Below the pieces are notes generated by a model that was not told the origin of the DNA, ran no database searches, and saw only the letters and a list, made by a program, of their open reading frames with translations. A stretch of 49,126 bases of DNA from Nitrospira sp. (GTDB taxonomy: Bacteria > Nitrospirota > Nitrospiria > Nitrospirales > Nitrospiraceae). Positions 16,117-22,832 of the stretch are shown here, in pieces. Both the position numbers and the translations under genes were made by a program. Each line of letters starts with the position of its first letter. The stretch's first letter is position 1. The DNA lies in assembly GCA_009594995.1 (NCBI GenBank), contig VOPR01000001.1, positions 1-49,126 of the forward strand. The letters are read 5' to 3'.

Positions 16117-17484
16117 TCAGGCCTTCTTATACGTGCCCTGGTGTTGCACCCAATCACAGCCCTTTTCAGGATTGGTGTATTCACTCCAGGGCTCTGGCTT
16201 GACCAAACCCTTGGATCGCCAGACAACTTTGATCTGGCCGTCTTTCATGATTTCGCCGATCAACACCGGCTTATGCGTATGGTGGTTGGCCTCGTCCATC
16301 ATGATCTCTCCGCCCGGCGCGAGGAATTTCTGTCCGTAGACGGCCTTGCGCACGGCGTTCACCTCCGTGGTCCCCGCCTTTTCGACCGCTTGTTTCCAAA
16401 CATGCACACCGAAGTACGCCGCTTCGATCGGATCGTCCGTCACGCGCTTGTCACCGTCCGGAAGATTGTTCTTTTTGCAGTACGCCTTGAAGTTGGCCAC
16501 GAACTGTTTGTTCTGCGGGGTATCGACACTCTGGTAATAGTTCCAGGCCGCCAGATGGCCGACCAGCGCCGTCTTGTCCATTCCGCGCAACTCGTCTTCC
16601 GCGACGCTGAACGCCATGATCGGCGCATCCTCGGCGCGCAAGCCCTGGTTGGCAAACTCTTTATAGAAGGGCACGTTACTGTCGCCGTTGATCGTGCTGA
16701 TGACACAAGCGCCTCCGCCGGCGGCGAACTTTTTAATTTTGCCGACAATCGTCTGGTAGTCCTGGTGATGAAACGGCGTGTATTCCTCCATGATGTTGGC
16801 GGCCGGCACTTTCTTCGCCAATAACATGGCGCGCAAAATTTTGTTCGTCGTCTTCGGATAGACGTAGTCCGTTCCCAGGAGATAGAACTTTTTGTAGCCG
16901 CCGCCCTCTTTGCTCATCAGGTATTCCACCGCCGGAACGGCCTGCTGGTTGACCGCCGCCCCGGTGTAGAAAACGTTCTTCGAACATTCCTCGCCCTCGT
17001 ACTGCACGGGATAAAACAGCAAACCGTTATGCTCCTCGAATATCGGCAGGACCGATTTCCGACTGACCGACGTCCAGCAGCCGAACACCACCGCCACCTT
17101 TTCCTGCACCAGCAGTTGCTTGGCCTTCTCCGCAAACAGGTCCCAGTTCGACGCGGGATCCACCACGACCAATTTCAGCTGGCGGCCCAACACCCCGCCT
17201 TTCGCATTGATCTCCTGAACGGCCATCGACACGACGTCCTTCAAGGACACTTCGCTGATGGCCATCGTGCCGCTCAGCGAGTGCAGCACACCAACCTTGA
17301 TCGGCTCGTTGTCCGCCCCCAGGGACAGGGCCCAGGTGCCAAGATTTCCCAGAATTGCCGCGATCCCGATACCGGCGGCCGTACGCGAACTCTGCAGCAA
17401 AAAGTCTCGCCGTGAGGGGAGGCTCTCGTTACGATTCATCGATATGGTCTCATCCGAACCCTGTGCGTTCTTTGTAGTCATCAT
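16117..17484 (-). CDS. urtA: Urea-binding periplasmic protein UrtA
   Basis: A 455-residue solute-binding protein of the urea type. The N-terminus has a twin-arginine signal, SRRDFLLQS, followed by a hydrophobic stretch, so it is probably exported folded by Tat. The mature protein starts near DNEPIKVGVLHSLSGTMAISE, and the segments FYPVQYEGEE and YVYPKTTN are UrtA/AmiC-like. The first two codons are both ATG (17484, 17481); AAGGAG upstream fits either, the second slightly better. It is the first urt gene, 27 bases after the porin stop. Confidence 0.96.
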   Translation of the reverse strand: MMTTKNAQGSDETISMNRNESLPSRRDFLLQSSRTAAGIGIAAILGNLGTWALSLGADNEPIKVGVLHSLSGTMAISEVSLKDVVSMAVQEINAKGGVLGRQLKLVVVDPASNWDLFAEKAKQLLVQEKVAVVFGCWTSVSRKSVLPIFEEHNGLLFYPVQYEGEECSKNVFYTGAAVNQQAVPAVEYLMSKEGGGYKKFYLLGTDYVYPKTTNKILRAMLLAKKVPAANIMEEYTPFHHQDYQTIVGKIKKFAAGGGACVISTINGDSNVPFYKEFANQGLRAEDAPIMAFSVAEDELRGMDKTALVGHLAAWNYYQSVDTPQNKQFVANFKAYCKKNNLPDGDKRVTDDPIEAAYFGVHVWKQAVEKAGTTEVNAVRKAVYGQKFLAPGGEIMMDEANHHTHKPVLIGEIMKDGQIKVVWRSKGLVKPEPWSEYTNPEKGCDWVQHQGTYKKA

Positions 17485-17511
17485 TCGGCTCCTTTCGCCG
17501 TCAGTTGTGGG

Positions 17512-18882
17512 CTAAAAGTTGTACCAAGTCGACAGCATGAAGTTGTCGCCGGCGAAATGCTCTCTCGTAGACCATTCGGTCATGAGGTGATTCCACTCCA
17601 GGGATGCGTACAAATCGCCCCAAATGTGACGGACTGCCGTCAAATAGGTCCGGTGATTCAGCACATACTGCGTATCCGCTCCAGCGCTCGTGCCGTTTAG
17701 ATCGGAATTCAACGGATTGTCGAACCCGTATCCGGCAATGAGTGTGAGCCGCCGGTCATAGGCATAATCCAATTCGCCCCATCCGACCACGGTCCGGATC
17801 GCCTTCCCCGTTCCCAGGTTGCGCTCCTGACCGAACCGGAAGAACTCCACGCCGAGGCCCTGCCCGTAGGCAATCTCGCCGGTGAATTTCAGCCTGCTGG
17901 TGATGGGCACGGCCAGTTCGGCCCCGACGAGATAGGAATTGATGTCCTGACCGGAAGGAATGCCGCCCGCCGTGGGCGCGGACCGGTAGTGACGGAAGGC
18001 GGCGTTGAGCGCCACCATGAAGCCGGCCTGCTCACCCGTTCCCGTGTAGGCGAAGCGGGTCCCGACATAAGGCATTTGGACCGGATCGTTGAAGGCGTTT
18101 TCGGAGCAGGCAAATCCGCTGCTGCCGCAACTGCCCGGCGTCGCCGCCGCCGCCCCGGCCCCTTGAAAGGTTCGTCGTTGCGTCTGCGGCTGAATGGCCG
18201 AGAGCCCGCGCTCGAATCGCATGACGGTCAGCAAGCCGTTGACGTTCTCCGTGAACTGGTGTTTCACCGTGACCTGTGGAAGACGCTGCCACAGATTCCC
18301 GTTGTAGCCCATGATGGAGAAATCGATCAGGTTCGGATGGGAGGACATGATCGGGGTCCAATCCATACCGGCCGTGATGGTCGTCCGACTGTTGTTCGGA
18401 GAGTATTTGACGTTCGCCAACCGCAAGCGCGGGGAAATGTTTCCTGCGTTGTCGGTTTGGCTGTAGAAGTCTGCTTCGACGACACCCGTGAGGGAGTGGG
18501 TGCCGTCGGTTCGATCCGCGCGTAATCCAAATACGCTATAGCGCGGGTTTAACGTCGAGGAGGCGTTACTACTCTTTCCCGCCGCGGTTGCGTAGCCGTT
18601 GAACTGCCCCGGATCGAGCGGGTTCGTATTCCGGTTGCTGTAAATACCGTCTAATTCGATTCGCCCGTACGGGACGATACTGCCCTTGCCTTCACCGGCA
18701 AAGGTGGGAGTGACACAGCCGCCGCAGATCACCGCCGGCGGCGTCTCCACCTCTCTGAGTCGTTGTCCGGCCCCTGCCGCCTCTCCGGCACTCTGCTCTT
18801 CCGCACCGACCGGCGTCGTGATGGCCGTCACCATCATCACGAGCGCGCAGAGTACAATTCTTCCCGGCCCTTGTACGTTCAT
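17512..18882 (-). CDS. Outer-membrane porin of the urea operon (FmdC-like)
   Basis: About 456 residues. The ATG at 18882 is chosen because AGGAGG lies 9 bases upstream and a clear signal peptide follows (cleavage near VGAEE, residue 27). A longer frame from 18945 begins inside the leader terminator and is rejected. The mature protein has a short segment with CGGC, then typical porin strands starting IVPYGRIELDGIYS and ending in WYNF with terminal Phe. Position at the head of urtABCDE suggests passage of urea or short amides; similar porins next to urea or amide transporters have been called FmdC. The name is an inference from context and overall appearance. It is the first gene behind an ANTAR-type leader. 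Confidence 0.82.
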   Translation of the reverse strand: MNVQGPGRIVLCALVMMVTAITTPVGAEEQSAGEAAGAGQRLREVETPPAVICGGCVTPTFAGEGKGSIVPYGRIELDGIYSNRNTNPLDPGQFNGYATAAGKSSNASSTLNPRYSVFGLRADRTDGTHSLTGVVEADFYSQTDNAGNISPRLRLANVKYSPNNSRTTITAGMDWTPIMSSHPNLIDFSIMGYNGNLWQRLPQVTVKHQFTENVNGLLTVMRFERGLSAIQPQTQRRTFQGAGAAAATPGSCGSSGFACSENAFNDPVQMPYVGTRFAYTGTGEQAGFMVALNAAFRHYRSAPTAGGIPSGQDINSYLVGAELAVPITSRLKFTGEIAYGQGLGVEFFRFGQERNLGTGKAIRTVVGWGELDYAYDRRLTLIAGYGFDNPLNSDLNGTSAGADTQYVLNHRTYLTAVRHIWGDLYASLEWNHLMTEWSTREHFAGDNFMLSTWYNF

Positions 18883-18945
18883 CCTGATAGCCCTCCTGGT
18901 TCGGAACGATTGGACTGTCACCGGACCGGATGGGCTTGCAGGCAT

Positions 18946-18986
18946 AAAAAAACGCCCTTCCGGTCCAACCGTTGGACCAAAAGGAC
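18946..18986 (-). terminator. Leader terminator upstream of the porin-urt-ure operon
   Basis: In minus-strand RNA, GTCCTTTTGGTCCAAC (18986-18971) can pair along its full 16 bases with GTTGGACCGGAAGGGC (18969-18954), with three G-U pairs, followed after one G by seven U (18952-18946). The innermost pairs must open to make the loop. It stands 63 bases before the porin start, so it is a conditional leader terminator. The GTCCT at its 5' end is also the 3' strand of ANTAR-type hairpin 2. Confidence 0.9.
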
Positions 18987-19041
18987 GTCATTGTCCTCTG
19001 CCTATGTGGTGTCTGCGAGAATCCAGGACGTCGTTGTCCTG
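18982..19041 (-). promoter_or_regulatory. ANTAR-type tandem hairpins of the urea operon leader
   Basis: Hairpin 1 (19041-19024) has a 6-bp stem, CAGGAC/GTCCTG, and loop AACGAC. Hairpin 2 (18997-18982) has stem AGGAC/GTCCT and loop AATGAC. The linker is about 26 bases. Both hexaloops have A1 and G4. Hairpin 2 and the terminator at 18946-18986 share GTCCT and exclude each other, the established mechanism of ANTAR antitermination. With hairpins bound, transcription should continue into porin, urtABCDE and probably ureABCFGD. Confidence 0.88.
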
Positions 19042-19064
19042 ACCTTCACCGCATACGGGTGAGG

Positions 19065-19094
19065 TCTATACGCCTGCTCTTATCCTCTTGTCAA
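19065..19094 (-). promoter_or_regulatory. Sigma70-like promoter of the urea operon leader
   Basis: A consensus -35 TTGACA (19094-19089) and -10 TATAGA (19070-19065), spacer 18 bases. Same quality, same -35 and same spacing as the nadE leader promoter. The start would be near 19058, 17 bases before ANTAR hairpin 1. Confidence 0.8.
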
Positions 19095-19141
19095 GCGACC
19101 AGATCCAACCGTTCTTCACCCTACCTGAGTTTTTCCTATGC

Positions 19142-19147
19142 TACACT
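19142..19147 (+). promoter_or_regulatory. Probable -10 element of the second lipoprotein gene
   Basis: TACACT within CCTATGCTACACT, matching the string in front of the paralogous lipoprotein gene at 4237. The predicted start near 19154 gives a 5' UTR of about 37 bases. No clear -35 is seen. Confidence 0.4.
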
Positions 19148-19190
19148 ACGCGGCACGCACGCACCTTCATGCTCACAAAGGACCTGTCCC

Positions 19191-20138
19191 ATGAGCCGAT
19201 ACTACGTTCCTACCCTCTTTTTCCTCTGCATTTTGCTCACGGCCGCTTGCGCGACCGGGCCCCAACGCGATGTCACGATTCAGGAATCCGCCCGTGGCGG
19301 GGTGTACCTCGAACGGATCCCCACGCGTCAGTTTCAAGCCACCCATCCGATCCGCCTCGCCCCTGAGCTCATCGCCAAAAGCTTGCAAGGCGTCCTTGTG
19401 CGCGACGGAAAGGGCCTCCTGCAATCGATCGGCGCACATGACAGCCCGACGACAGCAGCTTTCTCCCGGGAGGAGATTACGTTTCTCGCCCCCGCCATTG
19501 CGGATGGATTGAGTCAAGCCGCTGCGGATCAACAGATTGGGTTTCGCGTGGTGCAAACGGGAGAGGCCGGTTCGCGGGATCGCACCGGAGCCGGAGTCGG
19601 CTCAGGATCACTGTCGCCGCAGCAGGCACCGGACAGCACAACCGCCGGCAGACTGTTCGTCTACGGGCGATCGCTGTACCTGACCATTCATCAATTCCGT
19701 CACCAAACGGAACCGCCGGATACCATCAACATGCCGAATCGCCGGCTTCCCGAACCAACCGGATTGAGAAACCGCTCAGTGCTGTTCATGCCGGAGTCGG
19801 CCCTCCGTCCCGACATCTATGCGCCGCCGTTTGCCGCAGCAGAGGGGCTCACCACTCTGGTCATCGACTACGATGCTCTGGCAAAGGCTCCTACGGCGCT
19901 GCCGCAAGCCTCGCCTGCCCCTGAGCCGATTCCGGCTGTCGCGCCGGTGGTCGTGCCGCCGCTCAAAGACGATCTTCAGCAGATCAAAGACCAGATGAAA
20001 CAGAAGGAATCAGAAGTGGAGGAGTTGCGGAAGGAACTGCAGGAAATCAAACGTCAACTGGGAAGCCAGCCGCCCGACGCCGGCAAGGCGCCCTCCGGTA
20101 AGCCTTTACCCGCTAAGCCGGAGAGACGGCAACCGTAA
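19191..20138 (+). CDS. Lipoprotein with C-terminal coiled coil (paralogue B)
   Basis: 315 residues, function unknown. The ATG at 19191 has AAAGGA upstream and starts a signal peptide ending in the lipobox TAAC (Cys20). Blocks shared with the lipoprotein at 4237-5151: YLERIPTRQFQATHP, FSREEITFLAPAIADGLSQ, GRLFVYGRSLYLTIHQFR and VLFMPESAL. A Ser/Gly-rich insert near residue 140 is not in paralogue A. A Pro/Ala spacer leads to a strong heptad pattern (about residues 262-288, LQQIKDQMKQKESEVEELRK) and a basic, proline-rich tail. It is divergent from the ANTAR leader of the urea operon and convergent with the ANTAR regulator gene, 5 bases away. Confidence 0.85.
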   Translation: MSRYYVPTLFFLCILLTAACATGPQRDVTIQESARGGVYLERIPTRQFQATHPIRLAPELIAKSLQGVLVRDGKGLLQSIGAHDSPTTAAFSREEITFLAPAIADGLSQAAADQQIGFRVVQTGEAGSRDRTGAGVGSGSLSPQQAPDSTTAGRLFVYGRSLYLTIHQFRHQTEPPDTINMPNRRLPEPTGLRNRSVLFMPESALRPDIYAPPFAAAEGLTTLVIDYDALAKAPTALPQASPAPEPIPAVAPVVVPPLKDDLQQIKDQMKQKESEVEELRKELQEIKRQLGSQPPDAGKAPSGKPLPAKPERRQP

Positions 20139-20143
20139 ACCGT

Positions 20144-21403
20144 TCACCCCCGGTTTTTGTCGGCCCGATCTTCGATCTCGCCCGCCAGCAAAATCGCTTC
20201 GGCGATCTCCCGCATGGACTTGCGGAGGTCCATACTCTGCCGCTGAATGAGCTTGAACGCGTCTTCTTCCGACAGGCGTTTCGACCGCATGAGATAGCCC
20301 TTGGCCCGATCCAACAGCTTGCGGACTTGCAACGCTTCCTGCATCTCAAACGACTTCTCCAGCAGCGTCGTGTGCTCGATGGAAATCGCCGCCTGGTTGG
20401 CAATGGCCTGCATGAGTTTCACGTCCTCGGACGTGAAGGTATGGGGCTTGGAGGTATAGGTATTGATGACCCCGATCGCTTTTTCCCGCACTAGCATCGG
20501 CACGCAGAGGAGCGAACACAGTCCTTCCTTTGAGGCCATGTCCGGGTACATGTAGGAACCTTCCTTGGTGACATCCGGTACGATGATCGGCCGGCGATCC
20601 TGGACCGCGCGACCGCTGATACTTTGGCCGACCTTCACGTTGGGCTTGCGCCGGTATTGTTCACTCAAACTTTGCGTGGCAGCAATACGCAGTTCGCCCG
20701 TCGTCTGATCCAGCAAGATGATGGAACAGATCTTCGATCCCATCATTTGAGCCGTCATCGTCACAATGAGCTGCAACACATCTTCGATCAATCGATTCGA
20801 CGACACGGTTTCCGACACTTGCGACAGCGTGTCGAGCTGCAGCGCTTTGCGCGTCATCTGATCGTACAAGCGCGCGTTCTCGATGGCGCCGCCGACCTGC
20901 GTGGCAATGGTCGACAGCAACGCCAGCTCATCCGGGCGGTACCGCCGGGACCGTTTGTGCTGCACATTGATGACGCCGACCACTTCCTGCTTGGTCGTAA
21001 TGGGCACGGAGACAAACGCCTGATAGCGGTCTTCCGGCAGGTTATGAAAAAACTTGAACCGCGGATCATCGCTGGCGCTGTTCGGAATCACCACGCGAGT
21101 CCGTTCCCGCGCCACCCAGCCGGTGATGCCTTCTCCCAATCCAATTGTGATACGCCCGATGAGCTTCGGATGAGGATTCTTCGAGGCCCGGAGAATCAGC
21201 TCGTCCCGGTTGTCGGAAAGCAGGTACAACAGACAGGCATCGGCTTTCGTCGCTTCGACCACCACATCGACGATATGCCGAAGCACTGACTCCAGATCGA
21301 GCGTGCTGCTGATCGATTCACTGATGCGGTGCAACACATCGACTTCGCGCGTTTTTTCACGCAACGCCTGTTCCAACTGGGGCACGGTTCGCTTCGACGC
21401 CAT
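20144..21403 (-). CDS. GAF-GAF-ANTAR transcription antiterminator
   Basis: 419 residues with no membrane segment. A short N-terminal helix is followed by two GAF domains (about residues 25-180 and 195-345; hallmark segments GEGITGWVA, GVINVQHKRS, GQSISGRAV and GVINTYTS) and a C-terminal ANTAR domain (about 353-408) with RAKGYLMRSKRLSEEDAFKLIQRQSMD. ANTAR domains bind tandem RNA hairpins with A1/G4 hexaloops and prevent leader termination. There is no receiver domain, so the signal is probably a small ligand, or an oligomeric change, sensed by the GAF domains; the ligand is unknown. The gene starts 7 bases after aroB, and its ribosome-binding site TAGGAG overlaps the aroB stop region, so the two are cotranscribed. 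The three hairpin pairs at 2023, 4061 and 18982 are its most likely targets. Confidence 0.93.
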   Translation of the reverse strand: MASKRTVPQLEQALREKTREVDVLHRISESISSTLDLESVLRHIVDVVVEATKADACLLYLLSDNRDELILRASKNPHPKLIGRITIGLGEGITGWVARERTRVVIPNSASDDPRFKFFHNLPEDRYQAFVSVPITTKQEVVGVINVQHKRSRRYRPDELALLSTIATQVGGAIENARLYDQMTRKALQLDTLSQVSETVSSNRLIEDVLQLIVTMTAQMMGSKICSIILLDQTTGELRIAATQSLSEQYRRKPNVKVGQSISGRAVQDRRPIIVPDVTKEGSYMYPDMASKEGLCSLLCVPMLVREKAIGVINTYTSKPHTFTSEDVKLMQAIANQAAISIEHTTLLEKSFEMQEALQVRKLLDRAKGYLMRSKRLSEEDAFKLIQRQSMDLRKSMREIAEAILLAGEIEDRADKNRG

Positions 21404-21410
21404 TGAACTC

Positions 21411-22562
21411 CTATCGTGACTGCTTTTTCTTCACTGTCCGGAAGCCTGCCTCGCGCACGCGAACCGCTTCGAACCAGGCACGCGTTTGCGCCTTGGCTAA
21501 CGGCACAACGCGTACCGACCCGATTCGGTCCGGCACCACACAATAGACTGTCCCGGCAGACACTTTTTTATCCTGCTGCATGGCATTCCAGAGCGCACTG
21601 AACGTCACATTCGGCAAGCGGGCCGGCAACCCGGCCGCCTCGACCAGGGAACGCACACGGGTGACGACATCCTGATCGCAATGCCCCAGATGCCTCGCCA
21701 GATCGGCTTCGTACACCATCCCGACGGCGACCGCTTCACCATGAATCAGGCCCCGGTACCCGCCCAGAGATTCTAACGCATGCCCGATCGTATGCCCAAA
21801 GTTCAAGATGCGGCGGCGGTCGGCTTCGCGTTCGTCCTCTGAAACCACCTGCGCCTTTATTTCGCACGACCGCTTCACAATGTGTGCAACGGGAGCGTCA
21901 TCCAATTTCAAAATCGGCCCCATGTGCTGTTCTAAGTACTCAAAAAACGCCTGATCCTCGATCACCCCGTACTTGATGACCTCCGCCAGCCCCGCGACCC
22001 ATTCACGAGGGGGCAAGGTACGCAACGTGGCAGGATCGATAAACACGGCCCGTGGCTGATTAAATGCACCGATCAGGTTTTTCCCCTTCGGGTGATCGAC
22101 TCCAGTTTTCCCGCCGACGCTGGAATCAACCTGCGCCACCAGACTGGTCGGGACCTGCACGAAAGAAATCCCGCGCTGATAGATGGCCGCGGCGAAGCCT
22201 GTGATATCGCCGATCACCCCACCGCCCAGAGCCAGCAATGTGGAACTCCGCTCAAACCGGGCGTTCACCAGGGCATCCATCACCGTGGAAATGGCTCGTA
22301 GTGTTTTGGTCCGTTCTCCGGGAGGGAGCACAATCGGAACGACGGTATACCCCGCCGCCTTCAACACGCGCGTCACCGGCTTCAGATAGTGCCCGGCAAG
22401 ATTCCGATCGGTGACCACCCCGACCTTGCCTGCACATCGAAGACGGGTCAGTTCAGCGCCTATGTCCTTCAGCAGACCGCGCCGAATAAGGATGTCATAA
22501 CTTCGCGCACCCAGTTCTACATGAATGGTTTCCTGGGGCGTCTCGGCTTTGGATGGTGCCAT
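21411..22562 (-). CDS. aroB: 3-dehydroquinate synthase
   Basis: About 383 residues. It catalyses the second step of the shikimate pathway, turning DAHP into 3-dehydroquinate with NAD+ and a divalent metal. Seen: LALGGGVIGDITGFAAAIYQRGI (NAD-binding glycine-rich segment), the QVPTSLVAQVDSSVGGKTGVDH active-site region, the KxGVI segment AEVIKYGVIED and the metal histidines in FGHTIGHALE and IHGEAVAVGM. The ATG at 22562 is chosen by family length. Its ribosome-binding site is weak, and a longer frame from 22697 has no support. A structured region lies directly upstream. Confidence 0.95.
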   Translation of the reverse strand: MAPSKAETPQETIHVELGARSYDILIRRGLLKDIGAELTRLRCAGKVGVVTDRNLAGHYLKPVTRVLKAAGYTVVPIVLPPGERTKTLRAISTVMDALVNARFERSSTLLALGGGVIGDITGFAAAIYQRGISFVQVPTSLVAQVDSSVGGKTGVDHPKGKNLIGAFNQPRAVFIDPATLRTLPPREWVAGLAEVIKYGVIEDQAFFEYLEQHMGPILKLDDAPVAHIVKRSCEIKAQVVSEDEREADRRRILNFGHTIGHALESLGGYRGLIHGEAVAVGMVYEADLARHLGHCDQDVVTRVRSLVEAAGLPARLPNVTFSALWNAMQQDKKVSAGTVYCVVPDRIGSVRVVPLAKAQTRAWFEAVRVREAGFRTVKKKQSR

Positions 22563-22620
22563 GGAATATGAACCAGTGTCTCGGATCTGGGGCTGATGGT
22601 TGTGCCTGTGACGCGATACC

Positions 22621-22692
22621 GTCCACAGAAGCCCGCAAAGGGCATCCAGGTATCCGGCACACCACGGTGCTACCGGAGACTGAACTGTGGAC
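22621..22692 (-). ncRNA. Candidate structured RNA element before aroB
   Basis: GTCCACAG and CTGTGGAC form an 8-bp closing helix around two inner hairpins: CCGG-CACC/GGTG-CCGG (with small internal bulges) and GCCC/GGGC with a 5-base loop. The result is a compact three-way junction of 72 bases. It matches no riboswitch class that I recognise. Either strand could form it; the aroB 5' UTR is the natural place. Confidence 0.4.
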
Positions 22693-22765
22693 CGCACTAT
22701 CTAGAGGGAGAAGAAGCCCGGAAGAAGCGCCATCTGGATCGGGGAGGAGACACGTTCCATGGGAT

Positions 22766-22806
22766 TCGCCCCCATTGAGACAGCGGACCGTCATCAATGG
22801 GGGCGA
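22766..22806 (-). terminator. Hairpin downstream of pilQ
   Basis: TCGCCCCCATTGA (22806-22794 in RNA sense) and its complement (22778-22766) form a perfect 13-bp stem with a 15-base loop, 27 bases after the pilQ stop. No U-run follows on the minus strand, so it may be a weak terminator or a 3' end stabiliser. Confidence 0.5.
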
Positions 22807-22832
22807 TTATTAGCTGGTCTCGCTAGGACCTG

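Larger units (their letters stand above)
22563..22832. other. Gene-free gap between pilQ and aroB with two inverted-repeat structures
   Basis: This 270-base gap has no credible gene. It holds a 13-bp hairpin (22766-22806) near pilQ and a possible three-way-junction fold (22621-22692) in front of aroB. A weak promoter-like pair, TTCTTC (22726-22721) and TAGATA (22703-22698) with a 17-base spacer on the minus strand, would start transcription right at the second structure. Confidence 0.5.

Noticed and set aside
18174..18181. Match to the loop pattern inside the porin gene
   Set aside because: The flanking bases cannot form a stem, so it is a chance match in coding sequence.
18883..18945. Longer porin reading frame starting at 18945
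   Set aside because: The extra codons lie in the leader terminator and its spacer; the ATG at 18882 has AGGAGG upstream and starts a clear signal peptide.
18946..19041. Guanidine (ykkC-type) riboswitch, considered because of the ACG motifs near a urea operon
   Set aside because: The repeated motifs are simple hexaloop hairpins ending in a shared terminator arm; the long conserved ykkC helices are not there.
22563..22697. N-terminal extension of AroB from 22697
   Set aside because: No ribosome-binding site, no family similarity in these 45 residues, and the region forms inverted repeats.
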